Source of the DNA: Streptomyces sp. AC512_CC834
GTDB taxonomy: Bacteria; Actinomycetota; Actinomycetes; Streptomycetales; Streptomycetaceae
Direction: 5' to 3'
NCBI RefSeq assembly: GCF_019049325.1
Contig: NZ_JAGMUO010000052.1
Location: forward strand, 34,780-98,779
Length of the DNA: 64,000 bases
Shown here: piece after piece, positions 40,181 to 48,400 of the stretch
Numbering within the stretch: position 1 is the stretch's first letter
Layout: each line of letters starts with the position of its first letter
Program-made: the position numbers and the translations under genes
The notes under the pieces: generated by a model
Seen by the model: the letters and a program-made list of their open reading frames with translations, nothing else
Databases searched by the model: none
Told to the model about the DNA's origin: nothing

Positions 40181-41155
40181 GTGACGATCGTCTCCCCGCA
40201 CCTCGGTAGTTCCGCAGAATGGACCGACGCCCGGCTGCTGTACGCGCTGGAGGAGGTGGTCGAGCAGGAACTCAACCGGCATCTGAAGGTCGCCAAGGAC
40301 TGGATGCCCCACGAGTACGTGCCGTGGACCGACGGCCGGAACTTCCCGGGGATCTTCGAGGACGGCGAGGCCTGGGAGAAGGGCCAGTCCAAGGTCACGG
40401 ACATCGGCCGCATCGCCCTCGTGGTGAACCTGCTGACGGAGGACAACCTCCCCAGCTACCACCACGAGATCGCCAGCCTCTTCGGCCGCGACGGAGCCTG
40501 GGGCACCTGGGTGCACCGCTGGACCGCCGAAGAGGGCCGGCACGGCATCGTGATGCGCGACTACCTGCTCACCTCGCGCGCGGTCGACCCGGACCAGCTC
40601 GAGCAGTTCCGCATGGCCCACATGAGCGAGGGCTTCGAGTCGGACAACCGGCACTCGATGCTGCACTCGGTGGCCTACGTGGCCTTCCAGGAGCTGGCCA
40701 CCCGCATCTCGCACCGCAACACGGGCCACCAGTCCGGAGACCCGGTCTGCGACCGCATGCTGGCCCGCATCGCGACCGACGAGAACCTGCACATGGTCTT
40801 CTACCGGAACCTCCTCAAGGCGGCCTTCGACCTGGCGCCCGACCTGACGATGCAGGCGGTCCGGGACGTGGTCGTGAACTTCCGGATGCCCGGTCACGGC
40901 ATGCCCGGCTTCGAGCGGGCCGCCGCGCAGATGGCGATCGGCGAGGTCTACAACCTGCGCATCCACCACGACGACGTGATCCAGCCCGTGCTGCGCTTCC
41001 TGAAGATCATGGACATCGACGGCCTCGGTCCCGACGGGCAGGCGGCCCAGGAGGAGCTGGGCCTCTACATGGGCGGGCTCGACGCCGAGGCCGCGAAGTT
41101 CGACGAGAAGCTGGCGGCGCGCAAGGCCCGGATGGCGGCCCGCGCGGCGGGCTGA
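40181..41155 (+). CDS. Acyl-ACP desaturase (di-iron, FAB2/DesA type)
   Basis: A 324-aa soluble di-iron desaturase introducing double bonds into acyl-ACP. Metal ligands are in two E/D-E-x-x-H motifs: EEGRHG near residue 124 and DENLHMVF near 205, with additional Glu in helix segments EEVVEQELNRH and LTEDNLPSYHHE. GTG 40181 is favoured by GGAG 6 bases upstream; ATG 40169 is in frame and could also be used. Preceded by an array of three palindromic repeats, so it is likely tightly regulated. Length and motifs match actinobacterial stearoyl-ACP desaturases. Confidence 0.93.
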   Translation: MTIVSPHLGSSAEWTDARLLYALEEVVEQELNRHLKVAKDWMPHEYVPWTDGRNFPGIFEDGEAWEKGQSKVTDIGRIALVVNLLTEDNLPSYHHEIASLFGRDGAWGTWVHRWTAEEGRHGIVMRDYLLTSRAVDPDQLEQFRMAHMSEGFESDNRHSMLHSVAYVAFQELATRISHRNTGHQSGDPVCDRMLARIATDENLHMVFYRNLLKAAFDLAPDLTMQAVRDVVVNFRMPGHGMPGFERAAAQMAIGEVYNLRIHHDDVIQPVLRFLKIMDIDGLGPDGQAAQEELGLYMGGLDAEAAKFDEKLAARKARMAARAAG

Positions 41156-41176
41156 CCGCACCCTCCTCCGCAGTCG

Positions 41177-44100
41177 TCACTCGTAGACCGTCGTCTCCTC
41201 CAGTGCCGCGTCGCGCACGTCGGGGACCGGATGGCGGCGCAGGGTGCGCAGCAGTTCGCGCCAGGGCGCGGGCCAGTCCTCCCGGTCGCCGAGCGCGCCG
41301 GTGACGGCGACGGCCATGAGTCCCTGGGCATGGCCGCCGTGCGCGGCCAGCGCCCTGGCCTCGGCGAGCAGCACCGCCGCGTCGCCCGGCAGCTCCCGGG
41401 TCTGCAGGCGCCCGCCGACCTCGTCGGCGATCCGCGCGGCGAGTGCCGGGCGGTCGGCTCCTGCCAGGGCGGTGACCCGGTCCAGGCGCGGTGGCAGGGC
41501 GGCCAGGTCGACGTGGTTCGCCGCGAGCCCGGCGGCCTGCGCCACGTGGGCGTCGTACCCGGAGAGCAGCTCGGCGGCGGCGAGGGCGGCCGGGCGGACC
41601 GCCGCCTCGGAGCGGAAGCCGCCCGACCCGAGTCCGGCGATGAGGTACTCGACGCGCTGACGGGCCGGCCGGTCCCGCCGCTCCCCCGCGTCGCTGTCCC
41701 CGTCGGCCTCCGTCCCGGCGAGCGCGCGCAGGGCGTCCAGCAGCCCGGCCAGGCCATCCGGCGCGCTCGACGCCGCGCTGATCAGGGCGTTGGCCGCCGC
41801 GTGCCAGGTCGCCCGGTTCGTGAGGTCCGTGACGGCTCGGGTCAGCACCCCGGCCCCCTCGGCCGACCAGGGGATCCAGTGGGCCAGGGCGTGGAAGGCG
41901 AGGAGAGCGGTGGCGGGGTCGTCGGTGACGGCGACGTCGCGCACCAGGCGGGCGTACCGGCCGCGGTGGGCCTCGGGCAGGTTCTGCGGCGCCGCCCGCA
42001 GCAGGGCCGCCCGCAGGACCGGCACGCCGTTCGCCGCGTCGTGCAGCAGTTCCCAGGTCTCCTCCCGCGCGAGCAGCCCGTGGGCGAAGGCGACACAGGC
42101 GGCGCGTACGTCCGGATGGGTCCCCGGGCGGGCGTAGACCTCGGTGATCAGGGCCGCGGCATCCGGCACGGGGAGGCGGACCGCCGCCAGCCGGACCGCT
42201 TCCTTACGGCTGGTCACCTTGGCGTCCTGGGCCCGCAGTACCTCCCGCAGCCGCCCGGCGAGGCTCGACGGGCGCGCCCGCCGGGACGCCTGGGTGACCG
42301 CGTACACGGCGACGCGGGCCCGGTCGCCGCCGGCATGGGCCAGCAGCTCGGACAGCGTCTCGGCGGCCCGGTCGGTGCGGGCCAGGGCGGCGAGCGCGGC
42401 CTCGGCGAGGACGACGTCCGCCGATCCGGTCCAGCGGCGCAGGAGGTCGGCGCCGCCGTCGGGCACGGCGGCGGCCCGCGTGAGGGCGCCGGCCCGCGCG
42501 TACAGAGGCAGCCCGGCGTCGGCGGCCAGGGCGGCGCACTGGCGGAGCAGCGCGGCCTGCTGCCGCGGCACCCACCGGGCCACCTCGTGCGCGGCCACCG
42601 GCATGGACCAGGAGGTGCCCTTGGTCAGGAAGCGGCCGTACGGCGGCGTCTCGGCGAGCAGCGGGTCGAGCAGGTCGGTGCGGCGCCGGACGACCACCGC
42701 GCGCACCGGCGGCAGCGCGGCCGCCGACGGTTCGTGGGCGAGGACGCGGGCGGCGCGTTCGTCGCGGGTGGCGGACGGTTCGAGCCACAGGGCGACCGCG
42801 GTGCGCGCGGTCGTGTCGTTGCCGTACCGGACGGCCTGCCAGAGCAGGTCCTGGAGTTCCGGCATCCCGGCGGCGCGGGGGCCCACCGCGCGGGCGAGCG
42901 CGAAGACGAGGCCGTAGTCGGCCTTCTCGGCGCCCGCCTCGATCCACGGGCGCAGCGCCTCGTACACCTGGTGCTCCTGGCCGCGCCGCAGGGTGCGGTC
43001 GAGGCGGCCGAGGTCGGCGCCGCCCGTGGTGCCGGATATCCGGACGAGGGTGCGCAGCGCCCAGTTCACCAGCGTGCGCGTGCCGCCCGCCGCGTGCTCG
43101 CGCAGCACGGCGAGGGCGAGTTCGCCGAGCAGCCGGCGGGCCTCGGGCGAGGAGTCGCGGGCCTCGACGGCGTCGGTGGCGAGGCGGTCCAGGTGCTCGG
43201 CGGCGTCCTCGGTGAACAGGTCGGCCCGGACGGTGCGTGCCGCCCGCAGCGCGGCGGATCGCACCGGGTCCTGTTCGTTGCGCAGCCGCGCCATGTCCTC
43301 CAGTACGGCGGTGACGGCGGCCGGGTCGCCGGAGCGTGCGGCGTTGCGGATCAGCAGGGTCCAGGCGCCGGCGCGGTCGTCGGCGTCCGGGCGCCGGGTG
43401 GCGGCCAGCAGCCGGTCGTGGACCTCGGCCACCGGGAGGAAGGACTCGGCGGTCAGGACCGCGTGCTCTCCCGCACCGGCCTCACGCGCGCGGGCGGCGG
43501 CCTCCCGGGCCTCACGCGCGGCGTGGCGCCGCGGCAGCACCTCCAGCAGCGGCTCGTCGACGCCGACCGTGCCGCCGGGCCCCCGCCCCTCGCGCACGGC
43601 CGTCCACAGGGTGTGGCGCCGGGCGGGCGGGAGCGCCTTCAGCAGCTTCGGGAGGTCGCCGTAGGGCAGCAGGACGCGGGCGTAGGCGACGAGTTCGGGC
43701 GAGTCGGTGCGGGTCAGCCGGTGCAGCACGGTGCGGCCCAGCCGGTGGACGCCGACGACGGGGGCCCAGGCGGGCGTGGGCAGCAGGCGCAGCACGCGCC
43801 GCGGGTCGGCGGCGGCGAACGCCGGGAGGTGACCGCGCAGTTCGTACGGCAGGCGGCTCGGCCCCCGCTCCGCCAGCATCGCCAGCACCCGCGCGGGCTC
43901 GGCGGGCGCGAGCGTGGCCACCGCGGGCGCGTACCGGCCCCACCAGATGTCGCGCAGCGCCTCGGGCCGCGCGGCCAGCTCGGCCTCCAGCACGGCGGAC
44001 AGCGCCGCGCGGTGCCGCTTCGCCAGCGGGTTCCAGGCCCGGACGGCGTACAGCAGGTCGGGCAGCAGCCGGGCGACCGTCGGCGCGGTGCAGCCCGGCA

Positions 44101-44539
44101 GCAGCCGGGTCGCCTCGGTGTCGCCCCAGTCGCGGCGCACCCCGTCGACCAGCCGGTCGGCGAGGGCGGTGCGCCCACCGGCCACGACGGCGCGCAGCAG
44201 GCCCCGGCGGACCGCCTCGGGGGCGTCGGCGAGCCCCGCCTCGAAGGCCGCGTCCGGCACACCCAGGCTGTCGGCGACCCGCAGGGCGTGACCGCGCACG
44301 TACGGGTCGGGGTCGGCGATCCGGTCCGCGATCCACTCGGTGTCGCCCGCGGCGGAGGCGGCGACGACGGCGAGCCGGCGTCCGTGGGCGCCGTGCCGTT
44401 CGAGCTCGGCGAGCACGGGCCGCGGGTCGGCCGACTCCCGCACCCGCGCCACGAGTTCGCGCATGCGCCGCGGGTGGGCGAGCGGATCGAGGGCGTGCAG
44501 CAGGCTCTCGGCCTCGTGCTGTGCGGCGGTTCGGGACAT
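41177..44539 (-). CDS. Large HEAT-like repeat protein (1120 aa)
   Basis: A 1120-aa cytoplasmic protein with no signal or membrane segment. It is nearly all short helical pairs rich in Ala, Leu and Arg, such as DPDPYVRGHALRVADSLGVP, RRGLLRAVVAGG, AALITEVYARPGTHPDVRAACVAF and VPDVRDAALEET. This is the HEAT-repeat pattern, an alpha-solenoid for protein binding. No catalytic motif is visible. The ATG at 44539 lacks a ribosome binding site; CACAAT 6 bases upstream may be a -10 box, which would make the message leaderless. It converges on the desaturase gene with 21 bases between stops. Confidence 0.8.
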   Translation of the reverse strand: MSRTAAQHEAESLLHALDPLAHPRRMRELVARVRESADPRPVLAELERHGAHGRRLAVVAASAAGDTEWIADRIADPDPYVRGHALRVADSLGVPDAAFEAGLADAPEAVRRGLLRAVVAGGRTALADRLVDGVRRDWGDTEATRLLPGCTAPTVARLLPDLLYAVRAWNPLAKRHRAALSAVLEAELAARPEALRDIWWGRYAPAVATLAPAEPARVLAMLAERGPSRLPYELRGHLPAFAAADPRRVLRLLPTPAWAPVVGVHRLGRTVLHRLTRTDSPELVAYARVLLPYGDLPKLLKALPPARRHTLWTAVREGRGPGGTVGVDEPLLEVLPRRHAAREAREAAARAREAGAGEHAVLTAESFLPVAEVHDRLLAATRRPDADDRAGAWTLLIRNAARSGDPAAVTAVLEDMARLRNEQDPVRSAALRAARTVRADLFTEDAAEHLDRLATDAVEARDSSPEARRLLGELALAVLREHAAGGTRTLVNWALRTLVRISGTTGGADLGRLDRTLRRGQEHQVYEALRPWIEAGAEKADYGLVFALARAVGPRAAGMPELQDLLWQAVRYGNDTTARTAVALWLEPSATRDERAARVLAHEPSAAALPPVRAVVVRRRTDLLDPLLAETPPYGRFLTKGTSWSMPVAAHEVARWVPRQQAALLRQCAALAADAGLPLYARAGALTRAAAVPDGGADLLRRWTGSADVVLAEAALAALARTDRAAETLSELLAHAGGDRARVAVYAVTQASRRARPSSLAGRLREVLRAQDAKVTSRKEAVRLAAVRLPVPDAAALITEVYARPGTHPDVRAACVAFAHGLLAREETWELLHDAANGVPVLRAALLRAAPQNLPEAHRGRYARLVRDVAVTDDPATALLAFHALAHWIPWSAEGAGVLTRAVTDLTNRATWHAAANALISAASSAPDGLAGLLDALRALAGTEADGDSDAGERRDRPARQRVEYLIAGLGSGGFRSEAAVRPAALAAAELLSGYDAHVAQAAGLAANHVDLAALPPRLDRVTALAGADRPALAARIADEVGGRLQTRELPGDAAVLLAEARALAAHGGHAQGLMAVAVTGALGDREDWPAPWRELLRTLRRHPVPDVRDAALEETTVYE

Positions 44540-44618
44540 GCGGGGATTGTGCCTGCCGGGGCGGGCGCGGCACAGCGAATTACGGCTGCGGGCGGGCGCC
44601 GTTACCGGAAGGCCGTGC

Positions 44619-44864
44619 TCAGGGCGTGGTGCGCCGCAGGGCCAGCCGCTCCTTCTCCGACAGCCCGCCCCAGACTCCGAATCGCTCGTCGTTGCTCAGC
44701 GCGAACTCCAGGCAGATCGAGCGGATCGGGCACAGGGCGCAGATCCGCTTGGCGTCCCGCACGGAGCTGCCGGGCTCGGGGAAGAAGAAGTCTCCCCCGG
44801 TCTGTGCGCACAACGCCTCTTCCTGCCAGCTGAGGTCGGGCGTCTCGGTCATCTCGATGTACAT
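44619..44864 (-). CDS. WhiB-like iron-sulfur regulator
   Basis: An 81-aa WhiB-like protein. Four Fe-S ligands: Cys in ALCAQTGGDFFFPE near 23, then KRICALCPIRSICLEFAL with the C-x2-C-x5-C arrangement. The turn GVWGGLSEKERLAL, typical of the C-terminal DNA-contact and sigma-binding region, is intact. The ATG at 44864 lies after a direct repeat of GCGTTGATCG (plus-strand 44898-44920). No clear ribosome binding site. Wbl proteins regulate development, redox response and antibiotics by binding the housekeeping sigma factor. From gene order it would correspond to S. coelicolor SCO6715; the individual Wbl name is uncertain. Confidence 0.92.
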   Translation of the reverse strand: MYIEMTETPDLSWQEEALCAQTGGDFFFPEPGSSVRDAKRICALCPIRSICLEFALSNDERFGVWGGLSEKERLALRRTTP

Positions 44865-45055
44865 GGACAGGAGCGTGCCCGGAGGCGAAAAACATTCGAT
44901 CAACGCGCGATCAACGCCGCGCGTCCGGCACCCGCAGCCGATCAGATGGTCCTACGCCGCGCACGGCGGCGCACGGCGGCGCGCGGAAGCGGTTGTCAGT
45001 GGTCGGTGGAAGACTCGGCAGTGCAGGCAACGGGACACTTCCGAGGAGGGCGATC

Positions 45056-45841
45056 ATGCTCACCACCCGTTTCGTCACCGGCGCTCCGAACTGGCTCGAC
45101 GTCGGTACCTCCGACCTCGACGGCGCCACGTCCTTCTACGGCGGACTCTTCGGCTGGCGGTTCCGGTCGGCGGGGCCGGAGGCCGGCGGCTACGGCTTCT
45201 TCGAACTGGACGGCCGGATCGTGGCCGGAGGCATGCGCACCACGGAGGATCAGGGCCCGCCGTCCTGGACCGTGTACTTCCAGGCCCCGGACGCGGGGGC
45301 GGCCGCGAGCGCCTCCGAGCAGGCCCGCGGCGGGGTCCTCGTGCGGCCGATGGACGTCATGGACCAGGGCACCATGGCGATCCTCGCCGACCGAGCCGGG
45401 GTGCCGTTCGGCATCTGGCAGCCGGGGCAGCGCGCCGGCCTGGACGTGGTCGGCGAGACCGGCGCGCTGTGCTGGGTCGAGCTGCACACGGCGGACATCG
45501 CGGCCGCCGCCGCGTACTACCGGTCGGTGCTGGGCCTGGAGACCTCCGCCGTCTCCTTCCCCGGCGGCTCCTACACCTGCGTCAATCCGGCCGGCGAGGG
45601 CGAGGACGCCATGTTCGGCGGTGTCGTCCCGCTCGCCGAGGACCCGGCGGACACGGACGCCGGATGGCTGCCGTACTTCGCGGTCACCGACACGGACGCC
45701 GTGGCCGTCCGGACCACGGAGCTGGGCGGCACGGTGCGGATGCCCGCGACCACCATCGAGGGCGTCGGCCGCATCGCCTACCTCACCGACCCGTACAGCG
45801 CCCGGTTCGCCGTACTCACGCCGATGCCGCGGCAGGCGTAG
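45056..45841 (+). CDS. Two-domain VOC (glyoxalase/CFP30B-like) protein
   Basis: A 261-aa protein made of two vicinal oxygen chelate domains, residues 1-125 and 135-260. Each begins with a strand-turn such as NWLDVGTSDLDGATSFYGGLFGWRF and CWVELHTADIAAAAAYYRSVLGLE. Some metal-ligand positions (His/Glu) are replaced (NWLD in the first domain; ELH retained in the second), so only one site may bind metal. Good site GAGGAGG before ATG. Similar proteins are annotated as hydroxylases or antigens (CFP30B) without firm activity. Confidence 0.85.
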   Translation: MLTTRFVTGAPNWLDVGTSDLDGATSFYGGLFGWRFRSAGPEAGGYGFFELDGRIVAGGMRTTEDQGPPSWTVYFQAPDAGAAASASEQARGGVLVRPMDVMDQGTMAILADRAGVPFGIWQPGQRAGLDVVGETGALCWVELHTADIAAAAAYYRSVLGLETSAVSFPGGSYTCVNPAGEGEDAMFGGVVPLAEDPADTDAGWLPYFAVTDTDAVAVRTTELGGTVRMPATTIEGVGRIAYLTDPYSARFAVLTPMPRQA

Positions 45842-45908
45842 GAGGCGGGGCGCAGGAGACGGGGTGCAGGCCTCGGGGCGTTGGAGGCGGCGCCCGGCGC
45901 GCCCGTGC

Positions 45909-47111
45909 TCACGCCGTGGCGCGGTGGACCAGGGTGGTCGGCAGGATCACGCCGGACGCGGTACTTGCCGGGGCCCTGGAGTCCTCGGAGGACTCGGAGG
46001 TGCCGGAGGTATCCGGAGTCCCGGAGGTGCCGGAAGTGCCGGAGGCCTCGGAGGTATCCGGAGACCCAGAGGTGCCAGAGGTGCCGGAGGTGCCAGAGGT
46101 GCCGGAGGTGCCGAGACCGTCCCCGTCCCCCCGGTCGTCGGTGGCCGTTCCGCGGTCCAGGCCGCGCAGCAGCAGGCGGGCCATCAGCCGGCCCATCCCC
46201 TCGATGTCCTGACGGACGGTGGTCAGCGGCGGGTCGGTCTGTTCGGCGACGGGCAGCATGTCGTCGAAGCCCACCACGGCCACGTCGTCCGGCACCCGCC
46301 GCCCGCGCTCGCGCAGCACCCGCAGCGCGCCGGCCGCGGTGAGGTCGTTGGCCGCGAACACGGCGTCCAGGTCGGGGCAGCGGTCGAGCAGTTCCCGCAT
46401 CGCCCGCTCCCCTCCGCCCGAGGTGAAGTCCCCCCGCGCGATCAGCCCGGGGTCGACGCCGGCCCGGACGTCGCGAAAGCCCTCGAGCCGGTCGGCGGCG
46501 GAGGTCTGGTCGAGCGGGCCGGTGATGTGCGCGACGCGGGTGCGGCCCAGCCCGGCCAGATGGCGGACGGCGGCGCGGGCGCCGCCGCGGTTGTCGCTGT
46601 CGACGTAGACCACGTCGTCCCGGCCGTCCTCCCAGTCGGGCCAGTCGGGGCGCCCGCCGAACACGGTCGGCACCCCGGCGCTGCGCACCAGCCCGGGCAG
46701 CGGGTCGTGCAGGTGCAGGGAGAAGACGAGGGCGCCGTCGACGTGGCCGCCGGCCAGGTAGCGGCCGACGCGCGCGTGGTCCTCGCGGCCCTCGGTGAGC
46801 AGCAGGACGAGCTGGCTGTCGTGGGCCGTCAGTTCCTTGCTGATGCCGCGCAGTTGCTGGGCGAAGTAGGGGTCGGCGAAGATCCGCGTCTCAGGTTCGG
46901 CGGCGACGACGGCGACGGCGTCGTGGCGCCTGGTCACCAGGGAGCGGGCGGCCTGGTTGGGCACGTAGCCGAGTTCCTCCACCGCGCGCCTGACCCGTTC
47001 GGCCAGCGCGTCCCGCACCCCGTGCGCCCCGTTGACCACGCGGGACACGGTGGCCCGTGAGACCCCGGCGCGCTCGGCCACGGCCTCGAGCGTGGGACGC
47101 GGCGCGGTCAC
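45909..47111 (-). CDS. LacI family transcription regulator with GTS-repeat insertion
   Basis: A 400-aa regulator. HTH at LEAVAERAGVSRATVSRVVNG (residues 7-27), hinge with GYVPNQAARSLV, then a periplasmic-binding-like effector domain with FADPYFAQQLRG and VVGFDDMLPVAEQTDPPLTTV. After the hallmark Arg/Gln IEGMGRLMARLLLRGL comes an unusual low-complexity insert (GTSGTSGTSGTSG onward, about residues 335-380) before the final strand VILPTTLVHR. It is encoded by degenerate 9-bp repeats. GTG 47111 is chosen because GAGGAGG lies 7 bases before it. It follows the laccase gene on the same strand and may regulate the secreted sugar/copper locus. Confidence 0.9.
   Translation of the reverse strand: MTAPRPTLEAVAERAGVSRATVSRVVNGAHGVRDALAERVRRAVEELGYVPNQAARSLVTRRHDAVAVVAAEPETRIFADPYFAQQLRGISKELTAHDSQLVLLLTEGREDHARVGRYLAGGHVDGALVFSLHLHDPLPGLVRSAGVPTVFGGRPDWPDWEDGRDDVVYVDSDNRGGARAAVRHLAGLGRTRVAHITGPLDQTSAADRLEGFRDVRAGVDPGLIARGDFTSGGGERAMRELLDRCPDLDAVFAANDLTAAGALRVLRERGRRVPDDVAVVGFDDMLPVAEQTDPPLTTVRQDIEGMGRLMARLLLRGLDRGTATDDRGDGDGLGTSGTSGTSGTSGTSGSPDTSEASGTSGTSGTPDTSGTSESSEDSRAPASTASGVILPTTLVHRATA
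45985..46112. repeat. Degenerate 9-bp repeat array within the LacI gene
   Basis: Copies of GAGGTGCCG, GAGGTATCC and close variants occur about a dozen times; being a multiple of three, they keep frame and encode Gly-Thr-Ser runs. Confidence 0.75.
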
Positions 47112-47183
47112 GGGCACTCCTCCTCGGCGGCTGCCGCTCAGAATAGCGGCAGGCCGTCGGGCCGCAGGGAGTGCTCCGCCGGC

Positions 47184-48200
47184 TCAGTGGTGGTGCGCGG
47201 ATTCCTCGCCGGCCGGCTCCCCGCTCGCCTCGTCCGTCGCGCCGTGCTCGTGCGGCTCGTACCCGGGGATCGTGCCGTCCGGCTTCTTCACCAGGAACAG
47301 CCCCACCATCCCCATGTCGGAGTGGCTCTGGACGTGGCAGTGGTACATCCACGCCCCGGCGCCCACCCCCTCCCCCGCGATGATCTGGAAGCCGAAGGAG
47401 TCCGCCGGGCCGGTGATCTTGTTGTCGATGACCTGGCTCGGGTCGTCGGGGCCGGTGAGCATGCCGGTGCGGTTGTCCGCCCAGCGGTGACCGTGCATGT
47501 GGAAGGTGTGGTAGTACTCGCCGTGCGTGATCATGACGATCTCGACGCGGTCGCCCACGGTGGCTTCGAAGTCGGGGCCGGTGAAGGGCTTGTGGTTGTT
47601 GATGGTCATGTCGTTGAAGACGATCGTGTGGGTGGCGTCGGGCAGCACGTCGCCCTTGCGGCGCACGATCACCGGTCCGTACAGGCCCTTGTTGATGCCG
47701 ATGGTGCCGTGCGGGGTGCCGACGACGTGGTCGTGGTAGTGCCAGTAGCCCGCGCTGCCCGGCCGCCAGGTGCCGTCGTCGCGTCGGCCGGGCTTGTGGG
47801 TGCGCCAGGTGTAGGTGCGGGTGCCGCCGGGCTCGACGTCGCTCTTGTTCATCGCCGTGCCGTCGCTGGAGATCTCGTAGTCCAGGCCGTGGACGTGCAG
47901 ACTCGCCCGTACGTCCATCGTGTTCGTGAACTCGATGTGCAGCGTGTCGCCCTCGTTCAGCTCGATCAGCGGGCCCGGGACGGACGCCTTGCCCTTCTCG
48001 AAGCCGTAGCCCATCTGGCCGTCGGCCAGCTTCTCGGCGTACATCTTGAGGTGTCTCACCTCGCCCCCGGCCGGCGCCGTCTTCGCGGTGCCCCCCTTGG
48101 CCGCGGCGGCCGCGCCCGCGGTCTCCGGGGCGATGGACAACGATGTCGCCACGGCCGCGCCGCCCAGCAGCACGCGTCGGTTGAAGCCTCGCCTGTCCAT
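47184..48200 (-). CDS. Two-domain small laccase (SLAC), Tat-exported multicopper oxidase
   Basis: A 338-aa secreted laccase oxidising phenols or other one-electron donors while reducing oxygen to water. N-terminus MDRRGFNRRVLLGG is a twin-arginine signal. Copper-binding motifs in order: HVHG, YWHYHDH, HTFHMHGH, MYHCHVQSHSDMG; the last supplies the type 1 Cys and axial region. With only two cupredoxin domains it should form a trimer, as known for S. coelicolor SLAC. A His-rich C-terminal tail follows. GGGGAG precedes ATG 48200. Divergent from the ThuA-dehydrogenase gene and upstream of the LacI regulator. Confidence 0.96.
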   Translation of the reverse strand: MDRRGFNRRVLLGGAAVATSLSIAPETAGAAAAAKGGTAKTAPAGGEVRHLKMYAEKLADGQMGYGFEKGKASVPGPLIELNEGDTLHIEFTNTMDVRASLHVHGLDYEISSDGTAMNKSDVEPGGTRTYTWRTHKPGRRDDGTWRPGSAGYWHYHDHVVGTPHGTIGINKGLYGPVIVRRKGDVLPDATHTIVFNDMTINNHKPFTGPDFEATVGDRVEIVMITHGEYYHTFHMHGHRWADNRTGMLTGPDDPSQVIDNKITGPADSFGFQIIAGEGVGAGAWMYHCHVQSHSDMGMVGLFLVKKPDGTIPGYEPHEHGATDEASGEPAGEESAHHH

Positions 48201-48400
48201 GCCGAACTCCCCACGCCGATACGGAATGTGTGCAGACTCAGGGCCTGATTGGCTGTGATGAACCTGTGGGACCGTACCGGTTGCCGCCGCGTTTATCCAC
48301 ACTCAGGACAAAGTTCGTTCGATCCCGGTCATACCTATTGGCGAACCGCGCAAAGAGGTCTAGCTTCCTTGGCGCTGCTGCTGTGACCGAGGAGGTGCCC

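Noticed and set aside
41231..44833. 1200-codon plus-strand frame opposite the HEAT-like gene
   Set aside because: Gln/Arg/Gly-rich antisense translation; the minus-strand frame has clean helical repeats and a proper end.
46219..47060. Plus-strand frames opposite the LacI gene
   Set aside because: No start signals; LacI frame has complete HTH and effector motifs.
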